Part shown: piece after piece, positions 47,302 to 58,923 of the stretch
Position numbering within the stretch: position 1 is the stretch's first letter
How the letters are laid out: every line of letters starts with the position of its first letter
DNA from: Camellia lanceoleosa
Taxonomy: Eukaryota; Streptophyta; Magnoliopsida; Ericales; Theaceae
Assembly: GCA_025200525.1 (NCBI GenBank)
Contig: CM045768.1
Location: 44,859,022 to 44,923,021 of the forward strand
DNA length: 64,000 nucleotides
Reading direction: 5' to 3'
Notes under the pieces: model-generated
Databases searched by the model: none
The model's input: the letters and a program-made list of their open reading frames with translations, nothing else
What the model was told of the DNA's origin: nothing
Program-made: the position numbers and the translations under genes

Positions 47302-47306
47302 AAAGT
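47302..47306. repeat. solo-LTR target duplication, left
   Basis: AAAGT, identical to 50833-50837. Confidence 0.88.
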
Positions 47307-47454
47307 TGTAATGACCCCAAAGTGCGTATAGAAGGTTATCCTTATTTAATTAGGGGTTAATGTGTTTGTCATTGGAATTGAAGAACTATCCGTCGAGTCA
47401 TGTCTTTGAAACTGGAGTTGGTGACCTTTACCGAATAATCTGAAAATTTTTCCC

Positions 47455-48003
47455 CTCCGCTCGAGCGGAGTTGTTGGCGCTCGAGCTCACTTTTGGGGTT
47501 TTCAGTAATTTTGCAGGCGGACTAAAATTATGGGAGTGGTGATTTTCCGCTCGAGCGTAGAAGTGGTCGCTCGAGCGGACGTATTTGTTGGTCTTCGCGC
47601 TCGAGCGCAAGGTTGGGCGCTCGAGCGAGTCTCCAAGTTGAGTTGTGTTTTTGAGGCACATGGGTTCGTTTTGGACGTTCTTATTAGTGTATTTGAAGTT
47701 TTCTTATTTTATTTTGGAGTATTGGTTGAGGTGGTAATATGATGGTAAAGTAAGATTGGACCAAAAGCTTTACTTAGAATAATTTGCCGGTGACCAGCCG
47801 TCACTCTTTGGTTCTTTTCTTTTTCCACACTTTGAATTTGGATGTGAGGTTAGAACCATTGGAAAGTTTATTTTCGGGGCTTCAATTTGAGCACAAGAAC
47901 GACCTAAAACGGAGTTCGGATGGGAGAGTTACGCCTATTTGAAGTTTTGGAATCTGTGCTGAGAGCAGGTCCGCTCGAGCGGAAATAGTAGCGCTCGAGC
48001 GGG
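47455..48003. repeat. cluster of GCTCGAGC palindromes
   Basis: Eight or nine copies of (C)GCTCGAGCG occur in pairs, near 47458/47480, 47551/47569, 47600/47618 and 47972/47992. The sites are palindromic, and the intervals between pair members are about 20 bases. Confidence 0.8.
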
Positions 48004-49918
48004 AATTACGGGACAGCAGCTTTAAAAACAGGATTTTGAGATCATTTCTTATGTTTTCCTTTCCTCTCTTGATCCCTCTTGCCCTAAGACCGAAAACCCT
48101 AAGGTTTTGATCCCCAAATACTTGCATTTCCCTTAGGTTTGAGTAAGATCTTCCACCAAGAAGTGAAGAAGGTAAGAAGATGAGCATTTTCAACCGATTG
48201 GAATTTCGAGATTTTGGAGGATTCTTCCCAAAGCTTTGCTCCTTGCTTGAGTCTTGAGGTAAGAGTTCTAAATTTCCTCAATACTTACATCTATGGATGG
48301 ATTGATGGTAACTTTAGCATATAAATGCAAAAATCTTCATTTGTATTATCTAGGGCATATTATGAGATTTGGGGATTTAGAGTTTGAGATGTTGGAAGTT
48401 TAATTGGTGGGTTAAAATGATGAATTATGAATCCTAGATGTAGAATCATTGGGAAAATTGGAATTAAAAGTGGTAATTTAAGAAGTATGAATTTTATTAA
48501 AAATCCTCATTTTTATTCTTGAAACCCTAGATTGATTTATAATGATACCCAATGTTTTGGCCCAAATTGGAAGTGGAATAATGAAATTGAGGTGTTGAAT
48601 TGTATGTGTTCAAGTTTAATTTGAATTTGGAAATATTTGAAGATTATGTTTAAAAATTACGAATAAACTTTATTATGAGCATGGTAAATCATGTTTTAAT
48701 GAGAAAGGAAATTGGGGGAAAGATTTGTTGATAATGTGGATGATGTAAACCTGGCTATGGAATGTTGAAATGAGCCTTGGCAACCTAATTTGAATTATGA
48801 TGAATTATATTCGGTGGCATTGAGTTGAATAATGTTAAATAGTGTGGGATTATATTGAGTTGTGTTGAATAATGTTGAATTAAATGATGTTGTGCTATGA
48901 TGGATTATGTTGAATTACGTGATTTGTGTAGGGTTAGCTACAAGGCGGACCACACTGATCCTTGTGAGTAATAGTACTCCAATGAACATTAATTACAGTT
49001 AATAGTGATTCGTATTAACATTTTGTTCTCCGTGGCCAATTAAGTTAACATGTGTGTGAAATGAGAATTAGTGTGAACGTATGTAAACATTGAAGGATTT
49101 GGCACACACGAACATGATATAGACATCTACTTAGAGTGGATCATGAAAACGAATAATTGGATAAGACTACGGGTTGTTTATGCGTTAATAACCATTGTAA
49201 AATTATGTTAAATATTAGATGAACCTCGAATGACTCAATCGAGAAAGAAGTGAATGTCAATAACACGATTATGTGGATCACGTTATGATATAAATGGCTC
49301 CACTCTTATTAATGTAATGGAATACTTACCTTCAGTTTATTGTTAATAGTGTTGTTCTGTTATTGTGGAATAATATTGTCACCTTACAAGAACTATGGGA
49401 AATCCGAGAGCATTACTGAGTACTACATTTTGTTTATGGTTGATAATGGCTACTAACATACTGTTATGTGTAAGTCAGGTGTGTGGATTTATGACAAACA
49501 AGTGGAATGTAAGTACATTACGAGACTATGGTAACTACGTATTTCTGGACTCGTTTAATATGTAATAATATTCTGTTATTTATGAATCAGTGACATCAAT
49601 TTATGACAAACAAATGGAATGTGACTGTATTATGAAGTCTAATCTGTTAATGGTTGTTATTAGCACTCTGTTGAACGTAATATAACTCATGTGAATATTT
49701 AGAAGGAATTATGTACTTCTGTATGACCATAAGACCAGTCTGTTCTGATGACATCTGTGGTTATTTCGTTATAATGTTCACTTTGGTTATATTATGACAT
49801 GATAAACTTATTATTTTCTGGTATGGAACAAAGTGCTGTACGGAACGAAGTGCTACACCTTGGTGGGAGCCACCTCTGGAATCCGTACGAGCCACCTCTT
49901 GAGTCCATACATAGATAC

Positions 49919-50033
49919 TTCTGGGCTACTAGGCCGTTCTGTTATTTCTGGGCCACTAGGCCGTTTCATATTCTCGGGCCACTAGGCCGCTTCATATTTC
50001 GGGCCACTAGGCCGTTCGATATTTCAGGCGTTA
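49919..50033 (+). repeat. GGGCCACTAGGCCG minisatellite
   Basis: Four to five units of about 27 bp are built on GGGCCACTAGGCCGTTC with T-rich spacers. A larger phrase, GAATCCGTACGAGCCACCTC with TTGAGTCCATAC, occurs before (49878-49909) and after (50106-50138) the array. Confidence 0.8.
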
Positions 50034-50832
50034 GCTGGCGTTCGGCTCATTTTAGATTAAGTGCAGATTTTCATTACCTTGGTGGGAGACCTTGTGAGCC
50101 TCTGGAATCCGTCTGAGCCACCTCTTGAGTCCATACATTTGTTATTTTTGTTATCACGCGTATGCGTTCTGTTATTGCTAGGCTGATAAGCCGTTCTGTT
50201 ATTTTTGACCGATGGTAGTTTGATATTTGTGGACCCATGGCAGCTTTGGAAATAATTACGGAATGTAGTTACCCATGTGTTCTTTATTAATAAATGCACG
50301 GATATGTATTATAATTTATGTTGAGCATTGAATTGTTATGTGCTATTATTCACTTAGTTTAACTCACTTTATTTTGTGTTTGTTTCTGTAGGCACTCAAC
50401 CCGGAGGTCAACCTTAACCTGTGACTTCCGTCACCCAGTGTCAATCCCTGTGTATCTAAGTTCTTAGGTGTTGACGTTCAAGTTATGGAGTTTTGTTAAG
50501 TTTTAATTTGTACCCTAAATGTCTGTTAAGATTGAAGTGTATGTAATTCGTTTACCTCCCCATGTTTTCGTTATATGCCCGACCTTGAGGGCTGGGTCTG
50601 TATATATATATATGTACTAGCTATCTTTAGATGCATGACACTATCTATTTATCTGCATTATGTTCTGTTGGTGATCCTGGCATAGTAATGGTAGCTCAAT
50701 GGATATTATTTTACACTATTATATGATATTAAATGCTTCCGTTCAGGCCCTATAGGTTATAATTAACAGATTTTATGTCCATTTTTTAGGTGATCATGCC
50801 CAAACTTTTAGGGGCGGGTTTGGGGTGTGACA

Positions 50833-50837
50833 AAAGT
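50833..50837. repeat. solo-LTR target duplication, right
   Basis: AAAGT, identical to 47302-47306. The Tat LTR reads on from here (AAAGTGGTCTCCC) as at 26274 in the left LTR. Confidence 0.88.
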
Positions 50838-51237
50838 GGTCTCCCAGACTACAGTGTTCCTCTAGACAGAGGAAACAAGGCATGGTTCAAAAATCACGCC
50901 AAACAGAGAACGTTAAACAGTCCCAAGACAAGGCGTGCGACTGAAGGCTCCAAAAATTGAAAACTCGTCTCCAAACGGGAAAAGTGGCCTATGACCACAA
51001 AAAGTAGTCTACGACCACAAAGAGATGGTTTACAAGACATCTCCCTCCCTCTGGGAAGAGAAAACGAGATTTGGTCCACAAACCGAGCCAAAACACAAAG
51101 AGTTCAGAGGCTTGGAGGCAAGGTTCTCAGCCAAAACTCCGAAACCTCAAAACGAGCGCAACATGCACTATCACCGAGCGCTCAATCGATAACGTCTGAG
51201 TTTTAAGGTCGGTCAAAAATGGGGTGTCTACAACATA

Positions 51238-52157
51238 GCATTCATCATTTTTTTTAAAGTCTTATTTTTCCTTTCAGCAATTCCATTTTACTGAGGTGAG
51301 TAAGGAGCGGTGGTTTGATAAATTATTCCATGTTCTTTACAAAACTCACCAAAAGATGATTCATATTCACCACCTCTATCACTTCTTAGTTTTTTGATTT
51401 TCTTACCAAGTTGATTTTCAACTTCATTCTTATATTGAATGAAAGTTTCCAAAGCTTCATCCTTGGTTTGAATTAAATAAATATAACTATATCTAGTATA
51501 GTCATCTGTAAAAGTGATAAAATATTTTTTCTCACCTCTAGTTTAAATTGATTTAAAATCACAAATGTCATTATTAATTAATTCAAGTGGTTCTATACTT
51601 CTTTTAATTGAATGAAAATGAATTTTGGATAATTTTGCCTCAACGCAAATTTCACATTTATGATTTGAATCAATGTCAAATTTAGGTAAATATTCCATAT
51701 TAATTAATCTATGCAAAGATCCATAATTAACATGTCCAAGTCTACCATGCCATAAATTTGAAGACTCAAGCAAGTAAAAAGAAGATGTATTTTTATTAAT
51801 AACTGAGGGTACAACGGTCATTACATGCATCTTGAAAAGGCTATCAAATATGTAACATTTCCCTACATATATTTCATTCTTAGTAAGTACAAATTTATCA
51901 CTCTCAAACACTAGCTTAAACCCATTCTTACTCAACAAAGATCCGAAAATAAGATTCTTGCGAATGTCTGATACATGCAGCACATTGTTGGGAGTGAGTT
52001 CCTTTCCATATGTCATTTTCAGAACAAACTTCCCTTGTCCTTCAATTTTGGAAGTTGAGGAGTTGCCCATAAAAAGTTGTTCACCATTGTCCACTGTAGA
52101 ATAAGATGTGAATATCTTTTTGTCAGCACAAATGTGGCGAGTAGTACCAGTGTCCAC
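51238..52157 (-). pseudogene. copia protease remnant, GAG-pre-integrase and integrase core
   Basis: The minus-strand reading begins with VDTGTTRHIC (protease active site, about 52150) and runs through LHVSDIRKNLIFGSLL. It then covers the zinc module NLWHGRLGHV ... KCEICVEAKLSK (about 51620-51750) and the integrase core KIKKLRSDRGGEYESSFGEF. It ends near APYSPQ and the MNAM point where the Tat element inserted (51232/51233). Stops break it near 51541 and in the PYSPQ-NGIA stretch. The continuation of integrase lies at 20989-21609. Confidence 0.88.
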
Positions 52158-52160
52158 TCA

Positions 52161-53159
52161 CCATTCTTTAAGATTTCTGACAAAATTTACCTCGGAAACA
52201 ATTGCAGAAAGATTGATGTCATCTACACCATTGGAAATATTGTCTACTTCGGTCATATGAGCTTGAGCAAGCTTCTTGCTTGTTCTTCTTTTGCTTTTGC
52301 CTTTGCTATGGCAATCTTTGGCTTGATGTCCCTCTTTGTCACAGATATAACACTTGCCATTAAACTTGTACTTTTTAATTTCCCCTCATTTAGAGCCTTG
52401 TGATGAACTTTCTCCAAAAAACTTCCGTTTCTTTGCTTTTGGAGCATGTTCTACCACATTTGTCTTAGACTCCATAGGATGCTTACCAGTCCACTTTTTA
52501 GAATTGCGGTTGTCTTTCTCAATCCTCAAACGCACAATTAATTCTTCTAAAGACATTTCTCTGCGCTTGTGTTTGAGGTAGTTTTTGAATTCCTTCCAGC
52601 CGTGTGGTAATTTCTCAATTAAAGCTGCAACTTGGAAGGATTCACTAAGAGACATGCCTTCTGCGTGAATGTCATGCAGAATGAGTTGGAGATCTTGAAC
52701 TTGGCTAATCATAGTCTTAGAATCAACCATCACAAAGTCTAGGAATTCACCAACCACAAATTTCTTTGAGCCAACATATTCCGTTTTGTACTTTTTCTCC
52801 AAAGACTCCCAAAGTTCCTTTGCTGTCTTGATAGGACTGTAGACGTTGTATAATGTGTTGTCAACTCCATTCAAGATGTAGCTCCGGCAAAGGAAATCAG
52901 CATGTTTCCAGACATCGACTGCAGCAACTACTTGCCGGTCGGTTTCATCCGCTTTCAAAATAGGAGCATCTTCACGGAGAAAGCGTGCCAGGTTGAAAGT
53001 AGTAAGATAAAACAACATTTTCTGTTGCCCTATTTTAAAATTAGTTCCAGAGAACTTCTTTGACTTATCACTGTGATTTACTGGTACGGTCACAACAGGA
53101 GAGGGGGTTGGCGCAATTGTAGCCACCATACTAGTTTGGGCATTAGTTTCAGTAGCCAT
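52161..53159 (-). pseudogene. copia gag
   Basis: ATG at 53159 opens a 257-codon frame ([10 protein letters not shown] ...) with the UBN2/retrotran-gag motifs: [52 protein letters not shown] and [14 protein letters not shown]. After a TGA at 52386-52388 the same frame continues into a CCHC zinc knuckle, CYICDKEGHQAKDC (52311-52352), then a TGA at 52158-52160 just before protease. Gag forms the particle shell and the knuckle binds RNA. The two stops are the only visible breaks, so this is the best preserved part of the element. Confidence 0.9.
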
Positions 53160-53647
53160 GAATTCAAATTTATACTACACAGAAAATTAATCCAAATTCA
53201 CAAAATTAAATTCTGTAAAAATAAAAGAAACAAGACTGTAACTTCTTTTTTTTCAAATAATTTGGAAATAAAATAAAATTTTATTTAACCAAATTAATTC
53301 CACACAAAAAATTAAATTTCTGTAACACTTCAATAATTAAAAAAAATGAATTTATTTTTAATTAATGAACACTCAGAAATTATTTAAGAAAACCAAAATT
53401 AATTTCTGACAAACTTCACAAATAAATATTCTGAATTATTAATGACATTAGTATATTACTACTTGTTGTCAAAGAAAATAGATAGTATATTACTACTATT
53501 TGTCAAACAGTATATTACTACTATTTGTTTTCCAACAAGAATATTATTTTGTAAAATCACAGAAAATAATTTATGTAAGAAAAAGAAAGAAGAAAGGAAA
53601 TAAATGAAAAATTCTGTAAACAGAATAATTCGAATCTGTCTTAAGAT
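53160..53647 (-). other. copia 5' leader
   Basis: AT-rich leader between LTR and gag. It contains three copies of GTATATTACTACTATTTGT-like words (53450-53532). Directly beside the LTR the minus strand reads ATCTTAAGACAGATTCG, the place where a primer-binding site is expected. It is not the usual plant copia TGGTATCAGAGC. Confidence 0.6.
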
Positions 53648-54775
53648 TGTTGGAACAATCTTCTGTGTATAACAAATAAATTGAAACTAAATCAAACAAA
53701 TAAAATAAATAACGTACCGAATTTATTTTACCGAATCAAATGAATAATTAAAGACCAAGTCGAGTGTGTGATACTCTGTCCTTAAGATAAATTCGCCCCG
53801 TTATGGTGCTTATGGTAATGTGGTGTCTATCTTCCAAGATATAATGATCTTCACAAATTTGTAATAGCACTCCAAACAAATTTGTTCGGCGAACTAGAAC
53901 CTTATGTTCTATACTTTCCTTAATTTTCTCTAAAACTAGAATGAAGAATAAATAATGCAAAAGAGCAAAATGAAAGCAAGGAAAATGAATTTTTGGAATA
54001 TGTGAATGCTGGAAAATGGCCTGCTATTTATAGACCTAAACAGATTCAATAATTCAAACTGAATAGGTGGAATTTTGAATCCAACAGGTGCATAACAGTT
54101 TAAACAGATAACTGATGGGCAGTTTATATCTGTTGGAAAAACTACAACAGATTTGAATCTGTATAGGTAGAAACTGAATCTGTTCGGGGTTCAACAGATT
54201 GGCAACTTGTTTGGACTGTTTAAACTGTTTTGGAAAAATTGACTGGAAGATGTAACAAAGGTCAAAAAATTAAATTCAAATTTTGAATTAATTTCCCGCA
54301 ATAATTCTTGGGAAAAATTCAATTTTGTCCAAAAAATTAATACAAGAATCAACTCGATCCACACCCATGCTTGGTCGGACGGGCGGCGGTACGTGTGGTG
54401 GTTTAGGCTAAGGTTCACTTTGTCCATAACTCCTCCCTTCTACAAACTTGAGGTGTCCTTTGGGGCCCAACCCAAGTGTTGTAATCTAGAACTTATATAC
54501 ACAAAAAAGCTCTATTAAAGTTTCAATGTAGGACAACTTATTTCCAAAAAAACCCATATGTGCTTCTTTAAATGTCCATTCCATAAACCCGAAAATGACG
54601 TCAACTTCTCATTCACTCATAAATGGTTTTGATGAACCATCTTCACCCTGTGACTTGCCATGCGGTAAGGAACACGTCACCTTTTCGGACCCACCTGAAA
54701 AGATGTTTGAGACCTACTCAATTTTGGGTTCAAAGTTGACCCAACATAAGCTTTATAAAAACCAAATTTCCAACA
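53648..54775 (-). repeat. copia 5' LTR
   Basis: This 1,128-bp copy of the left LTR has the same ends. Its TATAAATAG box lies at 54024-54032 (complement) and would drive minus-strand transcription toward gag. Confidence 0.92.
54024..54032 (-). promoter_or_regulatory. copia LTR TATA box
   Basis: The minus strand reads TATAAATAGCAGGCC, a strong plant TATA box. The same box is present in the 3' LTR at 6414-6422. Confidence 0.7.
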
Positions 54776-54780
54776 GGAAG
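54776..54780. repeat. copia target-site duplication, right
   Basis: GGAAG directly follows CCAACA at the right LTR end and matches 6034-6038. Confidence 0.9.
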
Positions 54781-55180
54781 AAAAAAAAAATATTTTTACT
54801 ATTTTAATTACATCCACTCAAGTTTTTTTTTTTTTTTTTTTTGTGTGCTAATAATCACATTCTTTGATTTATTTATTTTTTAAAAAAAGGTTAAATTTTG
54901 GATTTGTTAAAATAAAATATTTTTTCTTTTGTATTTTTTTTTTCTTTTTTTGAGAAATCATTCACAAATCTCTTCATAATTAAAAAAATCCAAACAAAGA
55001 CTTAAAGTGAAAGCTTTATAGTATTAAAATTTGGTCTATCATTTACAAAGAGAAAAAATCGTTTCTCTTAAAAAAAAAAAAACCCCGGGTATCTAAATTG
55101 AAGCCTAATGAGTTGCTAATTCTCTGTTATCTTTTTCACAAAAACTATTATCAATGCCGGTAGGCAAGTAACTAATCATA
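54781..55180. other. AT-rich flank, no gene seen
   Basis: Flank of the copia insertion, with long T-runs near 54820-54842 and A-runs near 55070. It joins 6038 in the empty site. No feature recognised. Confidence 0.5.
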
Positions 55181-57368
55181 TCTATACTATATATATAACC
55201 AAATGTAATTGTTTTGTCAAAAGCCTCCAAATATTTATTCTTAAATTCTCATAATTTTAAAACACTCTCTTTCCTACGTGGCAACCTTCTTTGATTGCCT
55301 TTCATATTTTCTATTTTTCTTCATTTTTTATTTGTTTGATTAATTAAAATTAAAATTAATTTCATTACTTATGGATAAAGATTTGAATTTCAAAATTCCT
55401 CCATATAGATAAACATATAAAAACTGAAAATTAATTTTATAATCTACAGATAAAGATAAAAAATGAACAATTAATTTAAAAAAATTAATTTCATAACTTA
55501 TAGATAATTTAAAATTTCTTCCCATAAATAAACAAATAAAAGTTGATAAATAACTTATAAAAATTAATTTCATGGCGTACAAATAAAGATAAAGATTAAA
55601 TAATTGATTTTTTTTATTAAAAAAAAAAAAAAAACAAAAATACTCACTTTTTTTTCCCCCTCATTTCGTACTTTAATTAATTTCATTATAGATAAACATA
55701 TAAAAATTCATAAATAATCTATGAAAATTTATTTCATGACCTATAGATAAAGATAAAAATTTTAAAAATTATTTAAAAATAATAATTTCATGACTTATAG
55801 ATAAATAAACATATAAAAATTGATAAATAATTTATAAAGATTAATTTCGTGGCCTACAGATAAAGATAAAGATTAAATAATTGATTTTCAAAAAATTTAA
55901 ATAATAAAATTTAGATAGAGATATGATTTGTTAATCTATATATCCATCAAAAACATATATATCTAAATCTTTATTTTGATTTACTCATTTTTTTTTCTCC
56001 TATCACATATTATCTTTTTTTATTTTAAATTTTTTATCTTATGAAATGCTCTTACCTATAACTTCTTATCTCCTATTAAATTCTTAACATTCTCTTGATA
56101 ATTTTTGTTATTCGTTATTATCTACCAAATAATAAAGATTATAAATAAATAAATAAATAATTATCGCTCTGAATAAGAATAGTATTAATAATGAAATAAT
56201 AAAGGCTGCGTGGGAGAAGGTAGCACAAAAATCTCACAAAATTAATTTTCTTCACTATATTTATAAAAGGTAATAATTTGAGATTCTATCTATTAGTTAT
56301 TAAAAATAATTTGCATTAGATCATTGTTATGTTTTTTTTTTTTTTTTTTAATTTTTTTATAAGGCTGTCATTCGTTATTGTATTTCTTCAATCCCATCTC
56401 TAAATTCTCTATTTGAAATTTTGTTTTTTCAATAATTAAGTTTAGAATCAATTTCTTATCAAATTTGTTTTCTTGAAGGATCGAGATGAATAAAACTTTC
56501 ATATAATATATGAAATTAATGAATATAATACAAAGACGATAGGGAAGTACTACATATTTGTCAATATCTCTATGTTATTATTAGTTGATTTGCTAGATTA
56601 TACTATCAATTTAGAGCCCATATGATTTAATTCAATTTTTATGACTCTATTTGTATTTGACCATTTTTTCGTTGAGTAACCAATATGATTTTTTTTTTGG
56701 GTATATAATATTAAAGCTATCATTTGTTATATTTTTTCAAGAACAATTTAAATAATTTTTTATCATTTTTTTATAAATAAAATGGATTAAAACTATTCTC
56801 TTATATAATTTTTAGAATACTATGACATTCTTATCTTGATTAATTTTTTTAAAATGATGTAGGAACTATGCAAGTATTATTTAAACTATGGAGAATAATT
56901 TATACTTTGATATGATAGGAGTGTGTCATTGATAGAGGAAATCAAAGATAGAGAGTTGCTAATATAATCAAATAATGATTTGTTTGAGAAGTTCTTTTTA
57001 TAAGCAATGCAACAAACTTAGATTAAATTTTTTTAAAAACTACTTATAAATTATAATTAAAAGTTGATATTTATTCATAATTTGATCCTACAATAATAAT
57101 ATACACCACTGATTTAAAAGTCTAAGTAAATTTATGATAACTTTTCTGAGCGTATAGAATTTCTCTCTTTTAATGTTTTGTTTAGTTTGATACAAATTAT
57201 TTATGTTATATTGTAAAATTTTGTGAGTTAATTATTGTTAACATCAATCTAGATGGCTTAATATTATGGCTTGTCGCTATTAAGATATAATTTAAGATTA
57301 AAATGATTTATTTATCATACAAAATATATATAGTCTATTTTTCCGTGCATCGCACGGGTTACCGCTAG
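55181..57368 (+). mobile_element. non-autonomous Helitron
   Basis: The 5' end is TCTATACTATATATATAA after an A (55180). The 3' end is CTAG (57365-57368) before a T. A hairpin CCGTGC-ATC-GCACGG (57343-57357) lies seven bases upstream of the end. These are the three standard Helitron marks (A|TC start, short GC hairpin, CTRR|T end, AT target). No Rep or helicase gene is inside. Degenerate tandem units built on TTAATTTCATGACTTATAGA and AAGATAAAGATTAA fill 55350-55900. Confidence 0.78.
57343..57357 (+). other. Helitron 3' hairpin
   Basis: CCGTGC ATC GCACGG forms a perfect six-base-pair stem with a three-base loop just before ...CGCTAG. In Helitrons this hairpin is the stop signal for strand transfer. 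Confidence 0.8.
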
Positions 57369-58560
57369 TATATATATATATATATATATAAGTAATGTTT
57401 TTTTTTTTACTTAGGTGGCACGTTCTAAAAATTTACTCTTTTTTTTTTTTTGTTAAAAAGTTACATTAGCATGTCTTTTCCATTTATATATTCCTTTCCG
57501 TCTCAAAATAATGATTCCTTCTGGAAAATTCAATTTTTTTTAGTAGAAAAATTATTATATTTTTAAAAAATTGATTTTTCAAAATTATCATTTGATAGTA
57601 TATTTTTTGAGAAATATCAATGTCATATTTTACTTTTTATATTGTTAACGAATTTAAAAGAATGACAAAATAAAAAATTTATATTATTTTTGTACTTTAT
57701 TTTTAAAAAAAGACTAATATTTTGGGACAACAAAAAATAGAATGTAACTAATATTTTAGGATGAAGGGAGTATAAAATTGTACACAAAATCAATTTTAAT
57801 TATAATAATTAATTTTATATGGATTCTATTCGATAAATATTTTTTTAATATATTTTTCATCGTGTATTTAATTTTGTCATTGCCAGATTTTTTTTATATA
57901 ATTAATATTTTAATTTAATTATTATAATATTTGAAAAAAATATTTCGATATACAAATAAATAAATAAGACATAATGTGTTTAATTATGTATATCGCATGG
58001 ATTAAATTAATTTTTATTTTCAATTATATTTTATATTTTTTTATCTATTTTATCGATGTCTTAATATTATTTTTTTATTTAACATGAAATTATTTATTAC
58101 AAATATTTATATTTAATTTAAATTTTATATACCTACATACAATATGTATGAATAATTCGAAAAGAATATTACAGAAAAATATTAATACTCTGCATAATTA
58201 ATTTATATATTTTCATCTTAATTCAATCACAACATATTTGTATTTAATCTGTTAAATAAATTTTATATGGTTCTATTTATATATATTTTTATTTCCTAAA
58301 TATATATAAAAGTAAAAACAAAATTAAATAATTAGAATCACTTTTAGTTTTATATTATTAATTCTCTTTCTAATTTAATTATTATTTTTAATATCAAAAT
58401 GAATTAATTTTACTATCTTATAATTTAATATATATATATATATCATATAAAATTATTTTATGATAATTACACTTTTATAGTACAATAGAACTAAAATTAT
58501 CAAAATAAACAAATAATATAACTAAATTTATTATATAAAAGTATTCAAGTAATAATTTTA

Positions 58561-58575
58561 TAGAATGATAAGGTT
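58561..58575. repeat. SINE target duplication, left
   Basis: TAGAATGATAAGGTT, identical to 58924-58938. Confidence 0.92.
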
Positions 58576-58923
58576 TTTTTTTTTTTTTTTTTTTTTTTGT
58601 TACAGGAAAATCCTCCCACTCTCCCGTAGGTCCAAGGCAGCGTCCCTTGAGGAGATCACCAGGGTGTCCTGTTGGCTATTCCGAGCAAGAGACTATAACT
58701 TGGAAGCTTGTCCCGACCTCACAAGGCAAGCTCCAGTAAGTCAGGACTCGCACAGCGGGGGAGCATTGAACCCACACAAAGTGCTGACTAGACAACTTGA
58801 GGTCCAACCTCCTAACCAACAATGCTTTCGCCGAGGAGATTGGCCCAAGAAGGAGAGGAATTGAACTTGTGACTTTGAGGCTTAAACCCCAAGACTTTAC
58901 CACAATGCCACAACCCCTTGGGT
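58576..58923 (-). mobile_element. tRNA-derived SINE
   Basis: On the minus strand the 348-bp body begins ACCCAAGGGGTTGTGG. It carries an A-box-like TGGCATTGTGGT and, about 35 bases on, a B-box-like AAGTTCAATTCC, the RNA polymerase III promoter of tRNA-derived SINEs. It ends in CCTGTAAC followed by a run of more than 20 A (T-run 58574-58598 on plus). A perfect 15-bp target duplication flanks it. The plus and minus frames in it are not genes. The long, pure A-tail suggests a fairly recent insertion. Confidence 0.9.

Larger units (their letters stand above)
47307..50832. mobile_element. solo LTR (3.5 kb) of another gypsy family
   Basis: The segment begins TGTAATGACCCC, ends GGGTTTGGGGTGTGACA and is flanked by AAAGT on both sides (47302-47306 and 50833-50837). 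The Tat LTR sequence resumes exactly. Ends of this kind (TGTAATGACCC...GTGTGACA) are typical of long LTRs of chromovirus-type gypsy elements. No gag or pol is found inside, so it is best read as a solo LTR left after recombination. Promoter-like TATATATATATATG near 50600 suggests plus orientation. Confidence 0.8.
21610..51232 (-). mobile_element. Tat-lineage Ty3/gypsy element with long LTRs and antisense cargo
   Basis: LTRs of about 5.1 kb (21610-26685; 42551-51232 with a nested insert) start TGTAGAC and end GTCTACA. The interior on the minus strand has a Tat-type order: gag, aspartic protease, RT (YVDD), RNase H, a second archaeal-type RNase H and integrase without a chromodomain. The dual RNase H and the antisense plus-strand ORFs near the 3' LTR are known Tat features. 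A primer-site-like TGGCGACTCTGC lies beside the right LTR. The left side is abnormal: 0.6 kb of copia integrase lies between the left LTR and the Tat interior. All ORFs carry stops or frameshifts. Confidence 0.88.
42551..51232 (-). repeat. Tat right (5') LTR, interrupted
   Basis: It matches 21610-26685 along its length except for the nested element at 47307-50832. Its inner end reads TATAGACGTGCC, where the left copy has TGTAGACGTGCC, so the terminal TG has mutated. Its outer end is GGTGTCTACA, followed by ACATA and copia integrase. Without the insert it is about 5.15 kb. Confidence 0.88.
6039..54775 (-). mobile_element. Ty1/copia retrotransposon, split by nested insertions
   Basis: One LTR retrotransposon in minus orientation spans the whole interval. 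Both LTRs carry TGTTGG...CCAACA-type ends, and the five bases outside each end are identical (GGAAG at 6034-6038 and 54776-54780), so the two distant LTRs belong to a single insertion. In element order the parts are: 5' LTR (53648-54775), leader, gag and protease (51.2-53.16 kb), integrase (51.2-52.1 kb and 21.0-21.6 kb), RT-RNase H (7.73-9.24 kb), polypurine tract, 3' LTR (6039-7194). Removing the CACTA element (11.7 kb) and the Tat complex (29.6 kb) leaves about 7.4 kb, a normal copia length. The LTRs differ at roughly one base in ten over the stretch I compared, so the element is old. Several stops and frameshifts make it defective. Confidence 0.93.

Noticed and set aside
55340..55582. 80-codon minus-strand frame in the Helitron
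   Set aside because: It reads through degenerate tandem repeats and has no Rep or helicase motif.
58565..58903. Frames on both strands at 58565-58864 and 58676-58903
   Set aside because: They lie inside the SINE, whose RNA is non-coding.
58861..58923. A tRNA gene
   Set aside because: A and B box motifs are present, but the region cannot fold into a full cloverleaf and is followed by a SINE body and A-tail.
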